From: UBA4416 sp020846025
GTDB taxonomy: Bacteria; Bacteroidota; Bacteroidia; B-17B0; Aurantibacillaceae
Assembly (NCBI GenBank): GCA_963169295.1
Contig: CAUJDD010000119.1
Coordinates: 43,683 to 107,682 of the forward strand
Reading direction: 5' to 3'
DNA length: 64,000 nt
Both the position numbers and the translations under genes were made by a program. Shown here piece by piece: positions 36,784-46,037 of the stretch. Numbering within the stretch: position 1 is the first letter of the stretch; each line of letters starts with the position of its first letter. The notes under the pieces are model-generated. The model saw only the letters and a list, made by a program, of their open reading frames with translations. It searched no databases and was not told the origin of the DNA.

Positions 36784-38799
36784 TTACCAGATATTTACAC
36801 GTTTTTCCACTGGACGATACATCCCATCACCTTCCTTAACGCCAAAAGCTTCATAAAACTCAGGCATATTACTTAAAGGACCAATGGCTCTAAAGTTACC
36901 AGGTGAATGAGGATTGGTAGCAATCATACGCTTTAAATACGCGTCGCGCATTAAGGTTTTCCAACCTTGAGCCCAAGCAATAAAAAAACGTTGTTCTCCA
37001 GTAAATCCTGCAATTACCGGTGATTTTTGTCCATTTAATGATTTTTTATAAGCGTAATATGCCATCGTTAATCCACCTAAATCGGCAATATTTTCACCTT
37101 GTGTTAATTCACCTTTAACGTGTAAGGTGTCGATTGCTACGTAATTATTAAACTGTTCGATAATGAGTTTTGTTTTATCTGTAAAGTTTTTATAATCTTG
37201 TTCAGTCCACCACATTTTTAAGTTTCCATCAGCATCAAATTGGGCACCTTGGTCATCAAATCCGTGAGTAAGTTCATGCCCAATTACAGAACCCATCACG
37301 CCATAATTTGAGGCATCGTCTGCACTAGCATCAAAGAAAGGCACCTGCATAATCCCCGCCGGAAAGGCAATTTCATTAGAAGTTGGGTTATAATAAGCAT
37401 TTACAGTTGGAGGAGTCATGCCCCATTCCATTCTATCAACTGGCTTTCCAATTTTATCAATCATTCTTTTAAATTGAAAAACTTTACTAGCAGAAATATT
37501 AGACCAATAAGAAGTAGTACCGATATTTAGTGAAGAATAATCTAACCATTTATCAGGATAGCCTAATTTTCTAATTAATTTATCGAGTTTTAATTGCGCT
37601 TGAACTTTGGTTTCTTTACTCATCCAATCTCTTGTTTCGATGCGTTCTCTATAAGCAGCAATTAAATTATCCACCATAACATCTACACGTTTTTTAGCGT
37701 CTGCATCAAAATATTTTTCGACATAAAATTTTCCTAGAATTTCACCTAAAGCCTCATCGGTTGTACGCTGTGCGTTTTTATAACGAGGTTTCATAGCTTT
37801 CATTCCTGTTAAAACAGTCCCATTAAAACTAAAATCTTCTTTTACAAACTTACTTGATAAATAAGGTGCGGCACTTTTTATCACATTCCATTTTAAAAAT
37901 ATTTTCCACTCGCTAATAGAGATAGAATTAATAAGATTATTTAAGGCATCATAGAAAGCTGTTTGATTCAGAATAATCGTGTCTGGTGTTTGTATTCCTA
38001 AAGTTGAGAAATATAAATTCCAATTGATATTAGGTATTTTGCTTAATAATTCTGCTTTGGTATATGGGTTATATTGTTTATTTGGATCGCGTTGTTCAAT
38101 AGCATTCATTGAACCTTTAGCTAATTCGGTTTCTATTTTAAGTATTGTTGTAGCATTAAATTTAGCCGATTCTGGATAATTTCCTGCACATTCAAACATT
38201 CGAGCAATATGATTCTCATATTCATTTTTTATGGATTCATACTGCGCCTCAAAGTAAAAATCTTTGTCAGGTAACCCCATGCCAGTTTGCATTAAATAAC
38301 AAGCATTTTTATTACTATTTTTAAAATCAGAATACACATAAAAACTAATCATTCCAGCTATACCTTTCTTGTTAAGATTGGCTGATGTTTTTAATAAATC
38401 ATCTTTTGATTTTATGGCATCTATCGCTACTAAATCTGCTGAAATAGGTTTAATGCCATCTTTATCAGCCTTAACAGAGTCCATAGCTATTAAATAAAAA
38501 TCTCTTAATTTTTGCTTGTCGCTTCCTGCTACAGCTTTAGTATCTTTTGATACTTCACTTAATATATTTTTTAAGTTATTAATATTACGCTCGGCAATTT
38601 CATTAAAACTACCCCAAGCGCCATCACTAGCTGGTATTTGTTGTGTTTTTAACCATTTACCATTGGCAAATTTATAAATATCATTCTTTGGTGAAACCGA
38701 TGAATCTATATACGCTAAGTTAATACCTGGGTTATTTTTTTGAGCTAATGACAGACCTGCAAAGGTTAATGTGCTAGCAAGTAAAATATATTTTTGCAT
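36784..38799 (-). CDS. pepO: M13-family (neprilysin/PepO-type) zinc endopeptidase
   Basis: A 671-residue exported metallopeptidase. The signal peptide ends near LSLAQ. The large N-terminal M13 domain (~30-420) is recognisable from the DIYKFANGKWLKTQQIPASD opening. The catalytic domain has NAYYNPTSNEIAFPAGI, the zinc motif HELTH (508-512, followed by GFDDQGAQFD) and the third ligand region GENIADLGG. It ends with the canonical RPVEKRVNIW. It degrades oligopeptides in the periplasm or at the surface. It sits upstream of the phosphodiesterase gene on the same strand. Confidence 0.95.
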   Translation of the reverse strand: MQKYILLASTLTFAGLSLAQKNNPGINLAYIDSSVSPKNDIYKFANGKWLKTQQIPASDGAWGSFNEIAERNINNLKNILSEVSKDTKAVAGSDKQKLRDFYLIAMDSVKADKDGIKPISADLVAIDAIKSKDDLLKTSANLNKKGIAGMISFYVYSDFKNSNKNACYLMQTGMGLPDKDFYFEAQYESIKNEYENHIARMFECAGNYPESAKFNATTILKIETELAKGSMNAIEQRDPNKQYNPYTKAELLSKIPNINWNLYFSTLGIQTPDTIILNQTAFYDALNNLINSISISEWKIFLKWNVIKSAAPYLSSKFVKEDFSFNGTVLTGMKAMKPRYKNAQRTTDEALGEILGKFYVEKYFDADAKKRVDVMVDNLIAAYRERIETRDWMSKETKVQAQLKLDKLIRKLGYPDKWLDYSSLNIGTTSYWSNISASKVFQFKRMIDKIGKPVDRMEWGMTPPTVNAYYNPTSNEIAFPAGIMQVPFFDASADDASNYGVMGSVIGHELTHGFDDQGAQFDADGNLKMWWTEQDYKNFTDKTKLIIEQFNNYVAIDTLHVKGELTQGENIADLGGLTMAYYAYKKSLNGQKSPVIAGFTGEQRFFIAWAQGWKTLMRDAYLKRMIATNPHSPGNFRAIGPLSNMPEFYEAFGVKEGDGMYRPVEKRVNIW

Positions 38800-38881
38800 A
38801 TTGTTTTTTTAAAGGTATAAATGAGTGTTATTATTAATTTAGATAATGATTTAGCTAATGTAATATAAAGATTTGAATAAA

Positions 38882-39712
38882 TCAATCTATTGAAAAATTA
38901 ATTGGTAGTTGATTGATTAATCCTTTTTCAAATGCTTTTTGAAACATGAGTATGATTGCGTTTTTACCAATTTCACCTAAGTTTATCGAGTACTCATTAA
39001 CATATAACGCAATATGTTTTTTCATTACATCTTCACTCATTTCTTGAGCATGTTGTCTCACAAAATCCATACAACTGTCGGGGTTTTCAAAAGCATATTC
39101 AACACTCTTTCTAATCAATCTATCTACACTACGCTGTAATGAATTATCTATGTTTTTTCTAATAACAATACCTCCCAATGGAATGGGTGCTTTTATGAAT
39201 GATTCCCAAAATTCGCCTAAATCTATTATTTTTTCTAACCCTTTTTCTTCATACGTAAATCTGTTTTCATGAATGAGTAACCCCGCATCTACCTCACCAA
39301 CTAACACTTTATTTTCTATCTCACTAAAAAGCGTTTCTGTTTTATTAATTGCTTTGGGATAAGCCAGCGATAATAAAAAATTGGCGGTTGTATATTTACC
39401 TGGAATGGCAATAGTAGCCTTATTAATATCCGCAATTTGTGAACCCTTTTTTTTTACTAATAAAGGTCCGCAATTAAACCCTAAAGCACTTCCGCTATTT
39501 AATAATGAGTAATGCGAAGTGAGATAAATAAATGCATGATAACTTAATTTTGTTATATCTAATGTTTGATGAAAAGCCTTAGCATTTAGTGATTCTACAT
39601 CTTCCATAACTGTTGTAAATTCAATACCTTCAGTATCAATTTTTTTATGAATCAAGGCATCAAAAATAAAACAGTCGTTGGGACAGGGCGAAAAACCAAG
39701 AGTTAATTTCAT
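38882..39712 (-). CDS. mqnD: 1,4-dihydroxy-6-naphthoate synthase MqnD
   Basis: A 276-residue periplasmic-binding-fold enzyme of the futalosine menaquinone pathway, acting on cyclic dehypoxanthine futalosine. The family opening LTLGFSPCPNDCFIFDALIH is clear. It also has DITKLSYHAF, NCGPLLV and LGGIVIRKNID. Length fits the family. It implies that this organism makes menaquinone by the futalosine route; the other mqn genes are outside the window. It is divergent from the aminotransferase operon. No clear -7 box seen. Confidence 0.92.
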   Translation of the reverse strand: MKLTLGFSPCPNDCFIFDALIHKKIDTEGIEFTTVMEDVESLNAKAFHQTLDITKLSYHAFIYLTSHYSLLNSGSALGFNCGPLLVKKKGSQIADINKATIAIPGKYTTANFLLSLAYPKAINKTETLFSEIENKVLVGEVDAGLLIHENRFTYEEKGLEKIIDLGEFWESFIKAPIPLGGIVIRKNIDNSLQRSVDRLIRKSVEYAFENPDSCMDFVRQHAQEMSEDVMKKHIALYVNEYSINLGEIGKNAIILMFQKAFEKGLINQLPINFSID

Positions 39713-39851
39713 TTAATTATTATTGTAGAATTGATAAATACCTATAAGACACAAAATTAATTTCTTTTTTTGACTAAGAAATAATAATTAATCAATTTTA
39801 AAATAGGAGTAAAGTTGTATATTCGCATGTTAAAATTATTCTTTGCAACAA

Positions 39852-40991
39852 ATGGCTGTTTCCGAAAAAAAAATACAAATGGTTGATCTTAAGGGTCAAT
39901 ATCAAAAAATAAAAGCTGAAGTTGATGCAGGCATTCAAGAAGTAATTAATAATACTGCTTTTATTAATGGCCCAGCGGTTAAGGAATTTCAAGCTGAGCT
40001 TGAAAAATATTTGAATGTAAAACATGTAATACCTTGCGCCAATGGTACCGATGCATTACAAATAGCGATGATGGCACTTGGATTAAAACCAGGTGATGAA
40101 GTAATTACCGCCAGTTTTACGTATGTAGCCACTGCCGAAGTTATTGGTTTATTAGGACTAACACCTGTGTTAGTAGATGTGTATCCTGATACCTTTGACA
40201 TTGATGTAGAAGCTATTGAAAAAGCAATTACCCCTAAAACAAAAGCAATAGTGCCTGTTCATTTATTTGGTCAATGTGCTGATATGGAAAGAATTATGGC
40301 ATTGGCTAAAAAACATCAATTATATGTAATAGAAGATGTCGCACAAGCTATTGGAGCTGATTATACATTTAGCAATGGCGCTAAAGCAAAAGCTGGAACT
40401 ATTGGTACAATAGGTTGTACCTCATTTTTCCCAAGTAAAAATTTAGGTTGTTATGGTGATGGTGGAGCCATTTACACCAATGACGATGAGCTGGCTAAAA
40501 AACTAAAAATGATTTCTCATCATGGGCAAAGTGTGCAATATGTACATGATGTATTAGGTTGCAATTCTCGATTAGACACCATACAAGCTGTTGTTTTAAA
40601 AGCTAAGTTAAAACATCTTGACGAATATGCACAAGCACGTAATAAAGCGGCAACTTATTACGATTCAGTTTTAAGTAGTCATCCAAAAATAAAGATACCT
40701 GTTAGAGTTAAACACTCATCCCATGTATTTCATCAATACACCATTCAATTAAATGATGTTGATAGAACAAAGCTACGGGAACAATTGGCGGAACGTGGTA
40801 TTCCAGCAATGATTTATTACCCAATTCCTTTACATGAACAAAAAGCATTTATGAGTGACCGTTTTAAAAAAGGTGATTTCCCAGTAACAGAAAAACTTTG
40901 TGCTACAGTATTATCGTTACCAATGCACACCGAATTAGATGAAGATACCCTTAAATATATTACCAATAACCTTTTAGAATTATTAAATTAA
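39852..40991 (+). CDS. DegT/DnrJ/EryC1/StrS-type sugar aminotransferase
   Basis: A 379-residue PLP-dependent aminotransferase; the ATG at 39852 is preferred to the TTG at 39843, which overlaps a TTCTTTG promoter-like sequence. Hallmarks: IQMVDLKGQYQKIKAEVDAG, CANGTDALQIAM, SFTYVATAEVI, VIEDVAQAIGA, the PLP lysine K196 in FFPSKNLGCYGDGG, and a C-terminal YPIPLHEQKAF. The pattern is closest to WbpE/WlbC-like enzymes that aminate UDP-3-keto sugars, but the substrate is not proven. It heads an operon with a TPR gene, UDP-glucose dehydrogenase and UDP-glucuronate decarboxylase, so it acts in nucleotide-sugar synthesis for surface glycans. Confidence 0.92.
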   Translation: MAVSEKKIQMVDLKGQYQKIKAEVDAGIQEVINNTAFINGPAVKEFQAELEKYLNVKHVIPCANGTDALQIAMMALGLKPGDEVITASFTYVATAEVIGLLGLTPVLVDVYPDTFDIDVEAIEKAITPKTKAIVPVHLFGQCADMERIMALAKKHQLYVIEDVAQAIGADYTFSNGAKAKAGTIGTIGCTSFFPSKNLGCYGDGGAIYTNDDELAKKLKMISHHGQSVQYVHDVLGCNSRLDTIQAVVLKAKLKHLDEYAQARNKAATYYDSVLSSHPKIKIPVRVKHSSHVFHQYTIQLNDVDRTKLREQLAERGIPAMIYYPIPLHEQKAFMSDRFKKGDFPVTEKLCATVLSLPMHTELDEDTLKYITNNLLELLN

Positions 40992-40992
40992 T

Positions 40993-41502
40993 ATGGATAA
41001 GGGTACAACTTTAGAAGCTAATTTCTTAAAAGCCGACGAACTCATTAGAGAGAATAAAATATCAGAAGCCATAGAGGTTCTTGAATCTATTATCTTTGAA
41101 GAACCTAATTTTGGAAAGGCTCATAACCATTTAGGATGGATTTATGAAACCAAAATACAAGATACACGTAAAGCTGAATTACACTATAAACAAGCTATTA
41201 AATCCGATCCTTTATATACTGCTTCATATATTAATTACTCCTATTTATTATCTAATCAAAATAGATTTGAAGAATTAAAAAATCATTTGGATAAAGCCAT
41301 ATTAGTTCCTGGAATTAATAAAGCAACTGTATATAATGAGTTTGGGATCATGTATGAATTACAAGGGAATTATAAAGAAGCAGTTGCTAATTTTAAGAAG
41401 GCAATTCAACACTGTTTAGATACCAAAATTATTGAAAATTTTGTAAGTAATATTAACCGTTGTAAACAAAAAGCTGGGAAGTTAAAGTCGTTATTTTGGT
41501 AA
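40993..41502 (+). CDS. Small cytoplasmic TPR protein
   Basis: A 169-residue protein of about four tetratricopeptide repeats (AHNHLGWIYETKIQDTRKAE, YNEFGIMYELQGNYKEAV) with no signal peptide or membrane helix. It starts one base after the aminotransferase stop and is followed by ugd after 31 bases, so it is part of the nucleotide-sugar operon. TPR proteins scaffold partner proteins; a link to surface-glycan synthesis is suggested by position only. Confidence 0.85.
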   Translation: MDKGTTLEANFLKADELIRENKISEAIEVLESIIFEEPNFGKAHNHLGWIYETKIQDTRKAELHYKQAIKSDPLYTASYINYSYLLSNQNRFEELKNHLDKAILVPGINKATVYNEFGIMYELQGNYKEAVANFKKAIQHCLDTKIIENFVSNINRCKQKAGKLKSLFW

Positions 41503-41533
41503 GATTAATTAAATAATTAAATATAAAAATTAT

Positions 41534-42856
41534 ATGAAAGTAGCTATTGTAGGAACTGGATATGTAGGATTAGTAACAGGAACATGTTTTAGCGAGGTAG
41601 GCATGGATGTTACCTGTATTGATATTGATCAAAAGAAAATTGAAAATTTACATAAAGGTATTTTACCAATATACGAACCAGGACTTGATGAAATGGTAAA
41701 ACGAAATGTAGAAAAGAAAAGATTGCATTTTTCTACATCATTAAAAGATAGTATTCAAGGGGCTGAGGTAGTTTTTATTGCAGTAGGCACTCCTCCTGAT
41801 GAAGATGGATCAGCCGATTTAAAATATGTTCTTGGTGTAGCATCAAGTATTGGTGAGCACATGCAACATCCTTTATTGGTAGTAACAAAAAGTACAGTGC
41901 CTGTAAGTACAGCCGAAAAAGTTCGTAAAGCTTTAAAAGATCAACTCGATAAGCGTGGTTCTTCTTTAGATTTTTATGTCGCATCTAATCCAGAGTTTTT
42001 AAAAGAAGGTGCTGCAATCGAAGATTTTATGAAACCTGATAGAATTGTAGTAGGAGTTGATAGAATAGAGGCTGAAGAATTAATGCGCAAATTATATAAA
42101 CCATTTTTAATGAATGGGCATCCTATTTACTTTATGGATATTCCTAGTGCCGAAATGACTAAATATGCAGCAAATGCCATGTTAGCAACAAAAATTAGTT
42201 TTATGAATGATATTGCAAACCTTTGCGAAATTATGGGTGCTGATGTAAATATGGTACGTAAAGGTATTGGTAGTGACGCTCGTATTGGAACAAAATTTAT
42301 TTATCCAGGTGTTGGTTATGGCGGAAGTTGTTTTCCTAAAGATGTAAAAGCACTTATTAAAACAGCTAAAGAAAATAAATACAATATGCGTATCTTAAAT
42401 GCTGTGGAAGATGTAAATGAAGCTCAGAAAGAAGTGTTGTTTAATAAAGTGAAACAACATTTTAATGGAAATATAAAAGGCAAAAAATTTGCACTCTGGG
42501 GTTTGTCTTTTAAACCAAAAACAGATGATATGCGCGAAGCACCAAGTTTAGTTATTATTGAAAAATTATTAAAAGAAGGTGCAAGTGTGATAGCGTACGA
42601 TCCAGTGGCTATGCACGAAGCACAACGTATATTGGGTAACACCATTGAGTATTCAAATGATATGTATGAAACACTCAATAAAGCAGATGCTTTACTAATT
42701 GTTACCGAATGGCCAGAGTTTAGGGTGCCAGATTTTAATGAGATAAGTAAGCGTTTAAACCAAAAAGTTTTATTTGATGGACGTAATATCTTTGAAAATA
42801 TTGAAATGAAAAAATTAGGATTTAATTACTATTGTATTGGCATAAAAACAAATTAA
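41534..42856 (+). CDS. ugd: UDP-glucose 6-dehydrogenase
   Basis: A 440-residue NAD-dependent dehydrogenase. Rossmann motif GTGYVGLVTG at residues ~7-16; FIAVGTPPDEDGSAD and SNPEFLKEGAAIEDF are typical of the family, and the catalytic Cys266 lies in YGGSCFPKD. The C-terminal WGLSFKPKTDDMREAPS matches UDP-glucose/GDP-mannose dehydrogenases. It oxidises UDP-glucose to UDP-glucuronate in the cytoplasm and supplies the decarboxylase encoded 6 bases downstream. Confidence 0.95.
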   Translation: MKVAIVGTGYVGLVTGTCFSEVGMDVTCIDIDQKKIENLHKGILPIYEPGLDEMVKRNVEKKRLHFSTSLKDSIQGAEVVFIAVGTPPDEDGSADLKYVLGVASSIGEHMQHPLLVVTKSTVPVSTAEKVRKALKDQLDKRGSSLDFYVASNPEFLKEGAAIEDFMKPDRIVVGVDRIEAEELMRKLYKPFLMNGHPIYFMDIPSAEMTKYAANAMLATKISFMNDIANLCEIMGADVNMVRKGIGSDARIGTKFIYPGVGYGGSCFPKDVKALIKTAKENKYNMRILNAVEDVNEAQKEVLFNKVKQHFNGNIKGKKFALWGLSFKPKTDDMREAPSLVIIEKLLKEGASVIAYDPVAMHEAQRILGNTIEYSNDMYETLNKADALLIVTEWPEFRVPDFNEISKRLNQKVLFDGRNIFENIEMKKLGFNYYCIGIKTN

Positions 42857-42862
42857 GAAAAG

Positions 42863-43852
42863 ATGAATACCAAAAGAGTTTTAATTACAGGTGCGGCTGG
42901 ATTCTTAGGATCTCACTTATGTGATCGATTCATAAAAGAAGGTATGCAAGTAGTTGCCATGGATAATTTAATTACGGGCGATTTAAAAAACATCGAACAT
43001 TTATTCAAATTACCACAATTCGAGTTCTATCATCATGATGTCAGTAAGTTTATTCATGTTCCAGGGAATATAGATTACATCATGCATTTTGCTTCTCCTG
43101 CAAGCCCTATTGATTATTTAAAAATTCCTATTCAAACCTTAAAAGTGTCATCATTAGGAACACATAATGTTTTAGGATTAGCACGAGTTAAAAAAGCACG
43201 AGTACTCGTGGCATCTACCAGCGAGGTGTATGGTGATCCACACGTGCACCCTCAAACAGAAGCATATTGGGGAAATGTAAATCCTGTTGGACCTCGTGGT
43301 TGTTATGATGAAGCAAAACGCTTTATGGAAGCTTTAACTATGGCTTATCATGATACACACGGGTTAGAAACGCGTATTGTACGTATATTTAATACTTACG
43401 GGCCACGTATGCGATTAAACGATGGTAGAGTGTTACCTGCATTTATAGGTCAAGCTTTGCGTGGAGAAGATTTAACGATGTTTGGTGATGGTTCTCAAAC
43501 ACGTAGTTTTTGTTACGTAGATGATTTAGTAGAAGGTATTTATCGTTTATTAATGAGTAGTTACCATTTACCTGTAAATATTGGTAATCCAAGCGAAATT
43601 ACAATTAAAGAGTTTGGCGAAGAAATTTTAAAATTAACGGGTGCAAATCAAAAATTAATTTCTTTACCACTTCCAAAAGACGATCCTAAACAAAGACGAC
43701 CTGATATATCGAAAGCAAAAGAATTATTAAACTGGGAACCTAAAGTTTCTCGTGCTGAAGGCTTAAAAATAACTTATGAATATTTTAAAACTTTATCGCC
43801 CGATGAGTTAAATAAAACCGAACATCGAAATTTAGAAACCCTCAATAAGTAA
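42863..43852 (+). CDS. UDP-glucuronate decarboxylase (UDP-xylose synthase), SDR family
   Basis: A 329-residue extended short-chain dehydrogenase. NAD-binding GAAGFLGSHL at the N-terminus; ASPASPIDY, STSEVYGDP and the catalytic Y148-x3-K152 (GCYDEAKRFME) follow, with the typical GPRMRLNDGRVLPAFI segment. This combination is characteristic of UDP-xylose synthases rather than epimerases. It converts UDP-glucuronate to UDP-xylose and is the last gene of the operon, ended by a palindromic terminator. Confidence 0.93.
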   Translation: MNTKRVLITGAAGFLGSHLCDRFIKEGMQVVAMDNLITGDLKNIEHLFKLPQFEFYHHDVSKFIHVPGNIDYIMHFASPASPIDYLKIPIQTLKVSSLGTHNVLGLARVKKARVLVASTSEVYGDPHVHPQTEAYWGNVNPVGPRGCYDEAKRFMEALTMAYHDTHGLETRIVRIFNTYGPRMRLNDGRVLPAFIGQALRGEDLTMFGDGSQTRSFCYVDDLVEGIYRLLMSSYHLPVNIGNPSEITIKEFGEEILKLTGANQKLISLPLPKDDPKQRRPDISKAKELLNWEPKVSRAEGLKITYEYFKTLSPDELNKTEHRNLETLNK

Positions 43853-43853
43853 C

Positions 43854-43884
43854 AAAAAAGGCGAATTTAATTCGCCTTTTTTAT
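43854..43884. terminator. Bidirectional intrinsic terminator
   Basis: A-run, stem GGCGAATT / AATTCGCC with a single-base centre, then a T-run. It lies between the convergent decarboxylase and cyclase genes. Confidence 0.9.
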
Positions 43885-44636
43885 TACAGAATAACCTTGT
43901 ATAAGATAGGCTTACTAGGACTTGCGTCATTTTCAAAACTGGCTAATTGTAAGTTAAGAAAACACATGCCATCATCAATTGAATTAGGCACATAAATAAA
44001 CTCAGTTATAGTTTTATGAAATTGTGTATTGCTTGGATATTGCCAAAAAGCATGATGTGCTAATAATTTTCCTTCATCATTTTCTCTATCTACCGACGGT
44101 AAGTCAATTAACAAATGTTCAACACCAATTTCATTTAAGTACAAAATAGCATCTTGTAAAATATAAGCCGGATTGGTGTTGGAATATTGCTTAGTTAATT
44201 TTTCAATTTCGTTAGGTAAAGTTCTTATCACAATAGCCTCGGGTTTATCATTCCCAATAGCTAGTTTGAGCTGTTCTCCAGTAATTACCTTGTCTTTATT
44301 ATCAATTTGGATTGGAGTAATGGAAATCAATTTAGCTAAGAACATAAATTGTTTAAGACACTGATTTATACTTACCCATTCTTTGCTAATATGTCCAACA
44401 CACTCGGTGTGTGTACCATTTCCGTGCGGGTTAAATGTAATATTTCTAAAATTTACAGAACCACCTTTATTTACATCGCCAATCCATTCACCATTAACTA
44501 CCGGTACTAATTTCATAGGTTCCACATACCAAGCACTTGTGCAATTTTTATCGTTACTTAACGGAATTGAAATATCAATTGGTTCGCTAAGGTTAATTTT
44601 ATAAAATTGATTTTTATGTTGAATATTGGCTATCAT
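43884..44636 (-). CDS. Cyclase-family (kynurenine formamidase-like) metal hydrolase
   Basis: A 250-residue protein of the cyclase/arylformamidase family. The opening EPIDISIPLSND, and a metal-binding motif HGNGTHTECVGH (H71, H76, H82), match the family HxGTHxDxPxH pattern, with E78 in place of the usual Asp. The later LLIDLPSVDRENDEGKLLAH segment fits the family's second metal/active-site region. Members hydrolyse cyclic amides or formyl-kynurenine. No tryptophan-catabolism genes are nearby, so the substrate is open. The 215-base spacer to the next gene is AT-rich and holds no further gene. Confidence 0.8.
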   Translation of the reverse strand: MIANIQHKNQFYKINLSEPIDISIPLSNDKNCTSAWYVEPMKLVPVVNGEWIGDVNKGGSVNFRNITFNPHGNGTHTECVGHISKEWVSINQCLKQFMFLAKLISITPIQIDNKDKVITGEQLKLAIGNDKPEAIVIRTLPNEIEKLTKQYSNTNPAYILQDAILYLNEIGVEHLLIDLPSVDRENDEGKLLAHHAFWQYPSNTQFHKTITEFIYVPNSIDDGMCFLNLQLASFENDASPSKPILYKVIL

Positions 44637-44851
44637 TATAGAAATGTTAAAAAGTGGAAGTTTAAAAATACAAACTTTTAAGAATTTAAATATTTAAAAT
44701 CGGTACAAACTTTAATTTTGTAGAATTTTTGTAGTAAATTTATTTTTAACAAAAAAAAGTTCAAAAGGTTTGATTTTAAATAAATATTCTCTAATTTAGT
44801 ACCCTAGGTATTTTAACTATACTTAACAAAAACTAAATTATTTGGTATAAC

Positions 44852-45847
44852 ATGAAAAAAATTTTTACCACTCTAACCATTGCATTAACTGCAATTACAA
44901 GCGTTTCATTCGCTCAACAAGATCCACAGTTTACTCAATTTATGCATAATAAATTGATTTACAATCCAGGTTATGCTGGAACAAGTGAGGCAATATGCGC
45001 TAATGTTTTATATCGTCAGCAATGGGTAAATTTCCCAGGAGCGCCTAAAACAGGCTTATTAAGCTTTGATATGCCAATTGGACAATTACCATTAGCAGTA
45101 GGATTAAATGTAATGAGTGATCAAATTGGTTTTTCAAAAACATTATTCGCACGTTTAGCTTTAGCATACAACCGTCATATTGGTGCAGGTGTTTTAGGTA
45201 TCGGAATTGATGGAGGTGTATTACAACAACAATTTAATGGAAATTGGATTACTCCAGATGGTAATTTAGCTCAAGATAATTCTATTCCAAATTACACTTC
45301 ACAAAATGGTGTATCTGGTACTCCAGGCACAACTGCTAACTTAAATAAATTAACATACGATTTAGGATTTGGTGCTTTTTATTCAATTGCCAATAAAATG
45401 TATGTTGGTTTATCTTCTACACACTTAGCAGCACAAGATATTAAAGCTGGTGGTGCGGGTAATGTAAAATACGCTTTAGCTCGTCACTATTATATAGTTG
45501 GAGGCTATACCTTTGATTTAACTCAAGAGCATGCCATTCAACCAAATATTAAAGTAAAATCTGATGCAGCATCTACTCAGTTAGATGTAAATTTAAGCTA
45601 TATATATAATAAAGCTTTGTCTATTGGTGTTACTTATCGTTTACAAGATGCAATTGCTCCAATGGTAGGCTACAAATTCAACCAAGGTGCTATGAAAGGC
45701 TTTAGATTAGGTTATTCTTACGATTTAACTTTATCTAAGATTAAAGGTTACAGCTCAGGAACGCATGAAATCTTTATTGGATACTGCTTTAAAACAAGCA
45801 AACCTCCAAAAATTACTTCATACCAAAATGCAAGATTTTTAAATTAA
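44852..45847 (+). CDS. PorP/SprF-family outer-membrane protein
   Basis: A 331-residue exported beta-barrel protein with a signal peptide (MKKIFTTLTIALTAITSVSFAQ). The mature opening QDPQFTQFMHNKLIYNPGYAG is the defining PorP/SprF signature, and YRQQWVNFPGAPKT follows as usual. It ends in membrane-strand-like sequence. PorP-type proteins act with the GldK-N complex and are needed for secretion of particular T9SS cargo. Its position directly upstream of gldK on the same strand matches the porPKLMN arrangement known in Porphyromonas. The gap to gldK is 190 bases. Confidence 0.92.
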   Translation: MKKIFTTLTIALTAITSVSFAQQDPQFTQFMHNKLIYNPGYAGTSEAICANVLYRQQWVNFPGAPKTGLLSFDMPIGQLPLAVGLNVMSDQIGFSKTLFARLALAYNRHIGAGVLGIGIDGGVLQQQFNGNWITPDGNLAQDNSIPNYTSQNGVSGTPGTTANLNKLTYDLGFGAFYSIANKMYVGLSSTHLAAQDIKAGGAGNVKYALARHYYIVGGYTFDLTQEHAIQPNIKVKSDAASTQLDVNLSYIYNKALSIGVTYRLQDAIAPMVGYKFNQGAMKGFRLGYSYDLTLSKIKGYSSGTHEIFIGYCFKTSKPPKITSYQNARFLN

Positions 45848-45970
45848 TTTGTAACCTTTTAAAAAAAAGCTCGTTTAAGTCCCTTACCTACTTTATTTGA
45901 ACTCTGTTTACAACTTGTTAATAAAGTAAATTGTAACTAAAAATAAAGTTTGGGATTATAAACAAAAAGA

Positions 45971-46017
45971 AAGTGAAATGATACTCTAAAAAAAAGCAAC
46001 AAGAGAACCTTTCACTT
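45971..46017 (+). promoter_or_regulatory. Imperfect stem-loop in the gldK leader
   Basis: AAGTGAAA (45971-45978) can pair with TTTCACTT (46010-46017), and inside it CTCT with AGAG. The structure ends 20 bases before the gldK ATG. Function, if any, is unknown. Confidence 0.45.
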
Positions 46018-46037
46018 AAAAACAAAAACAAAGCACT

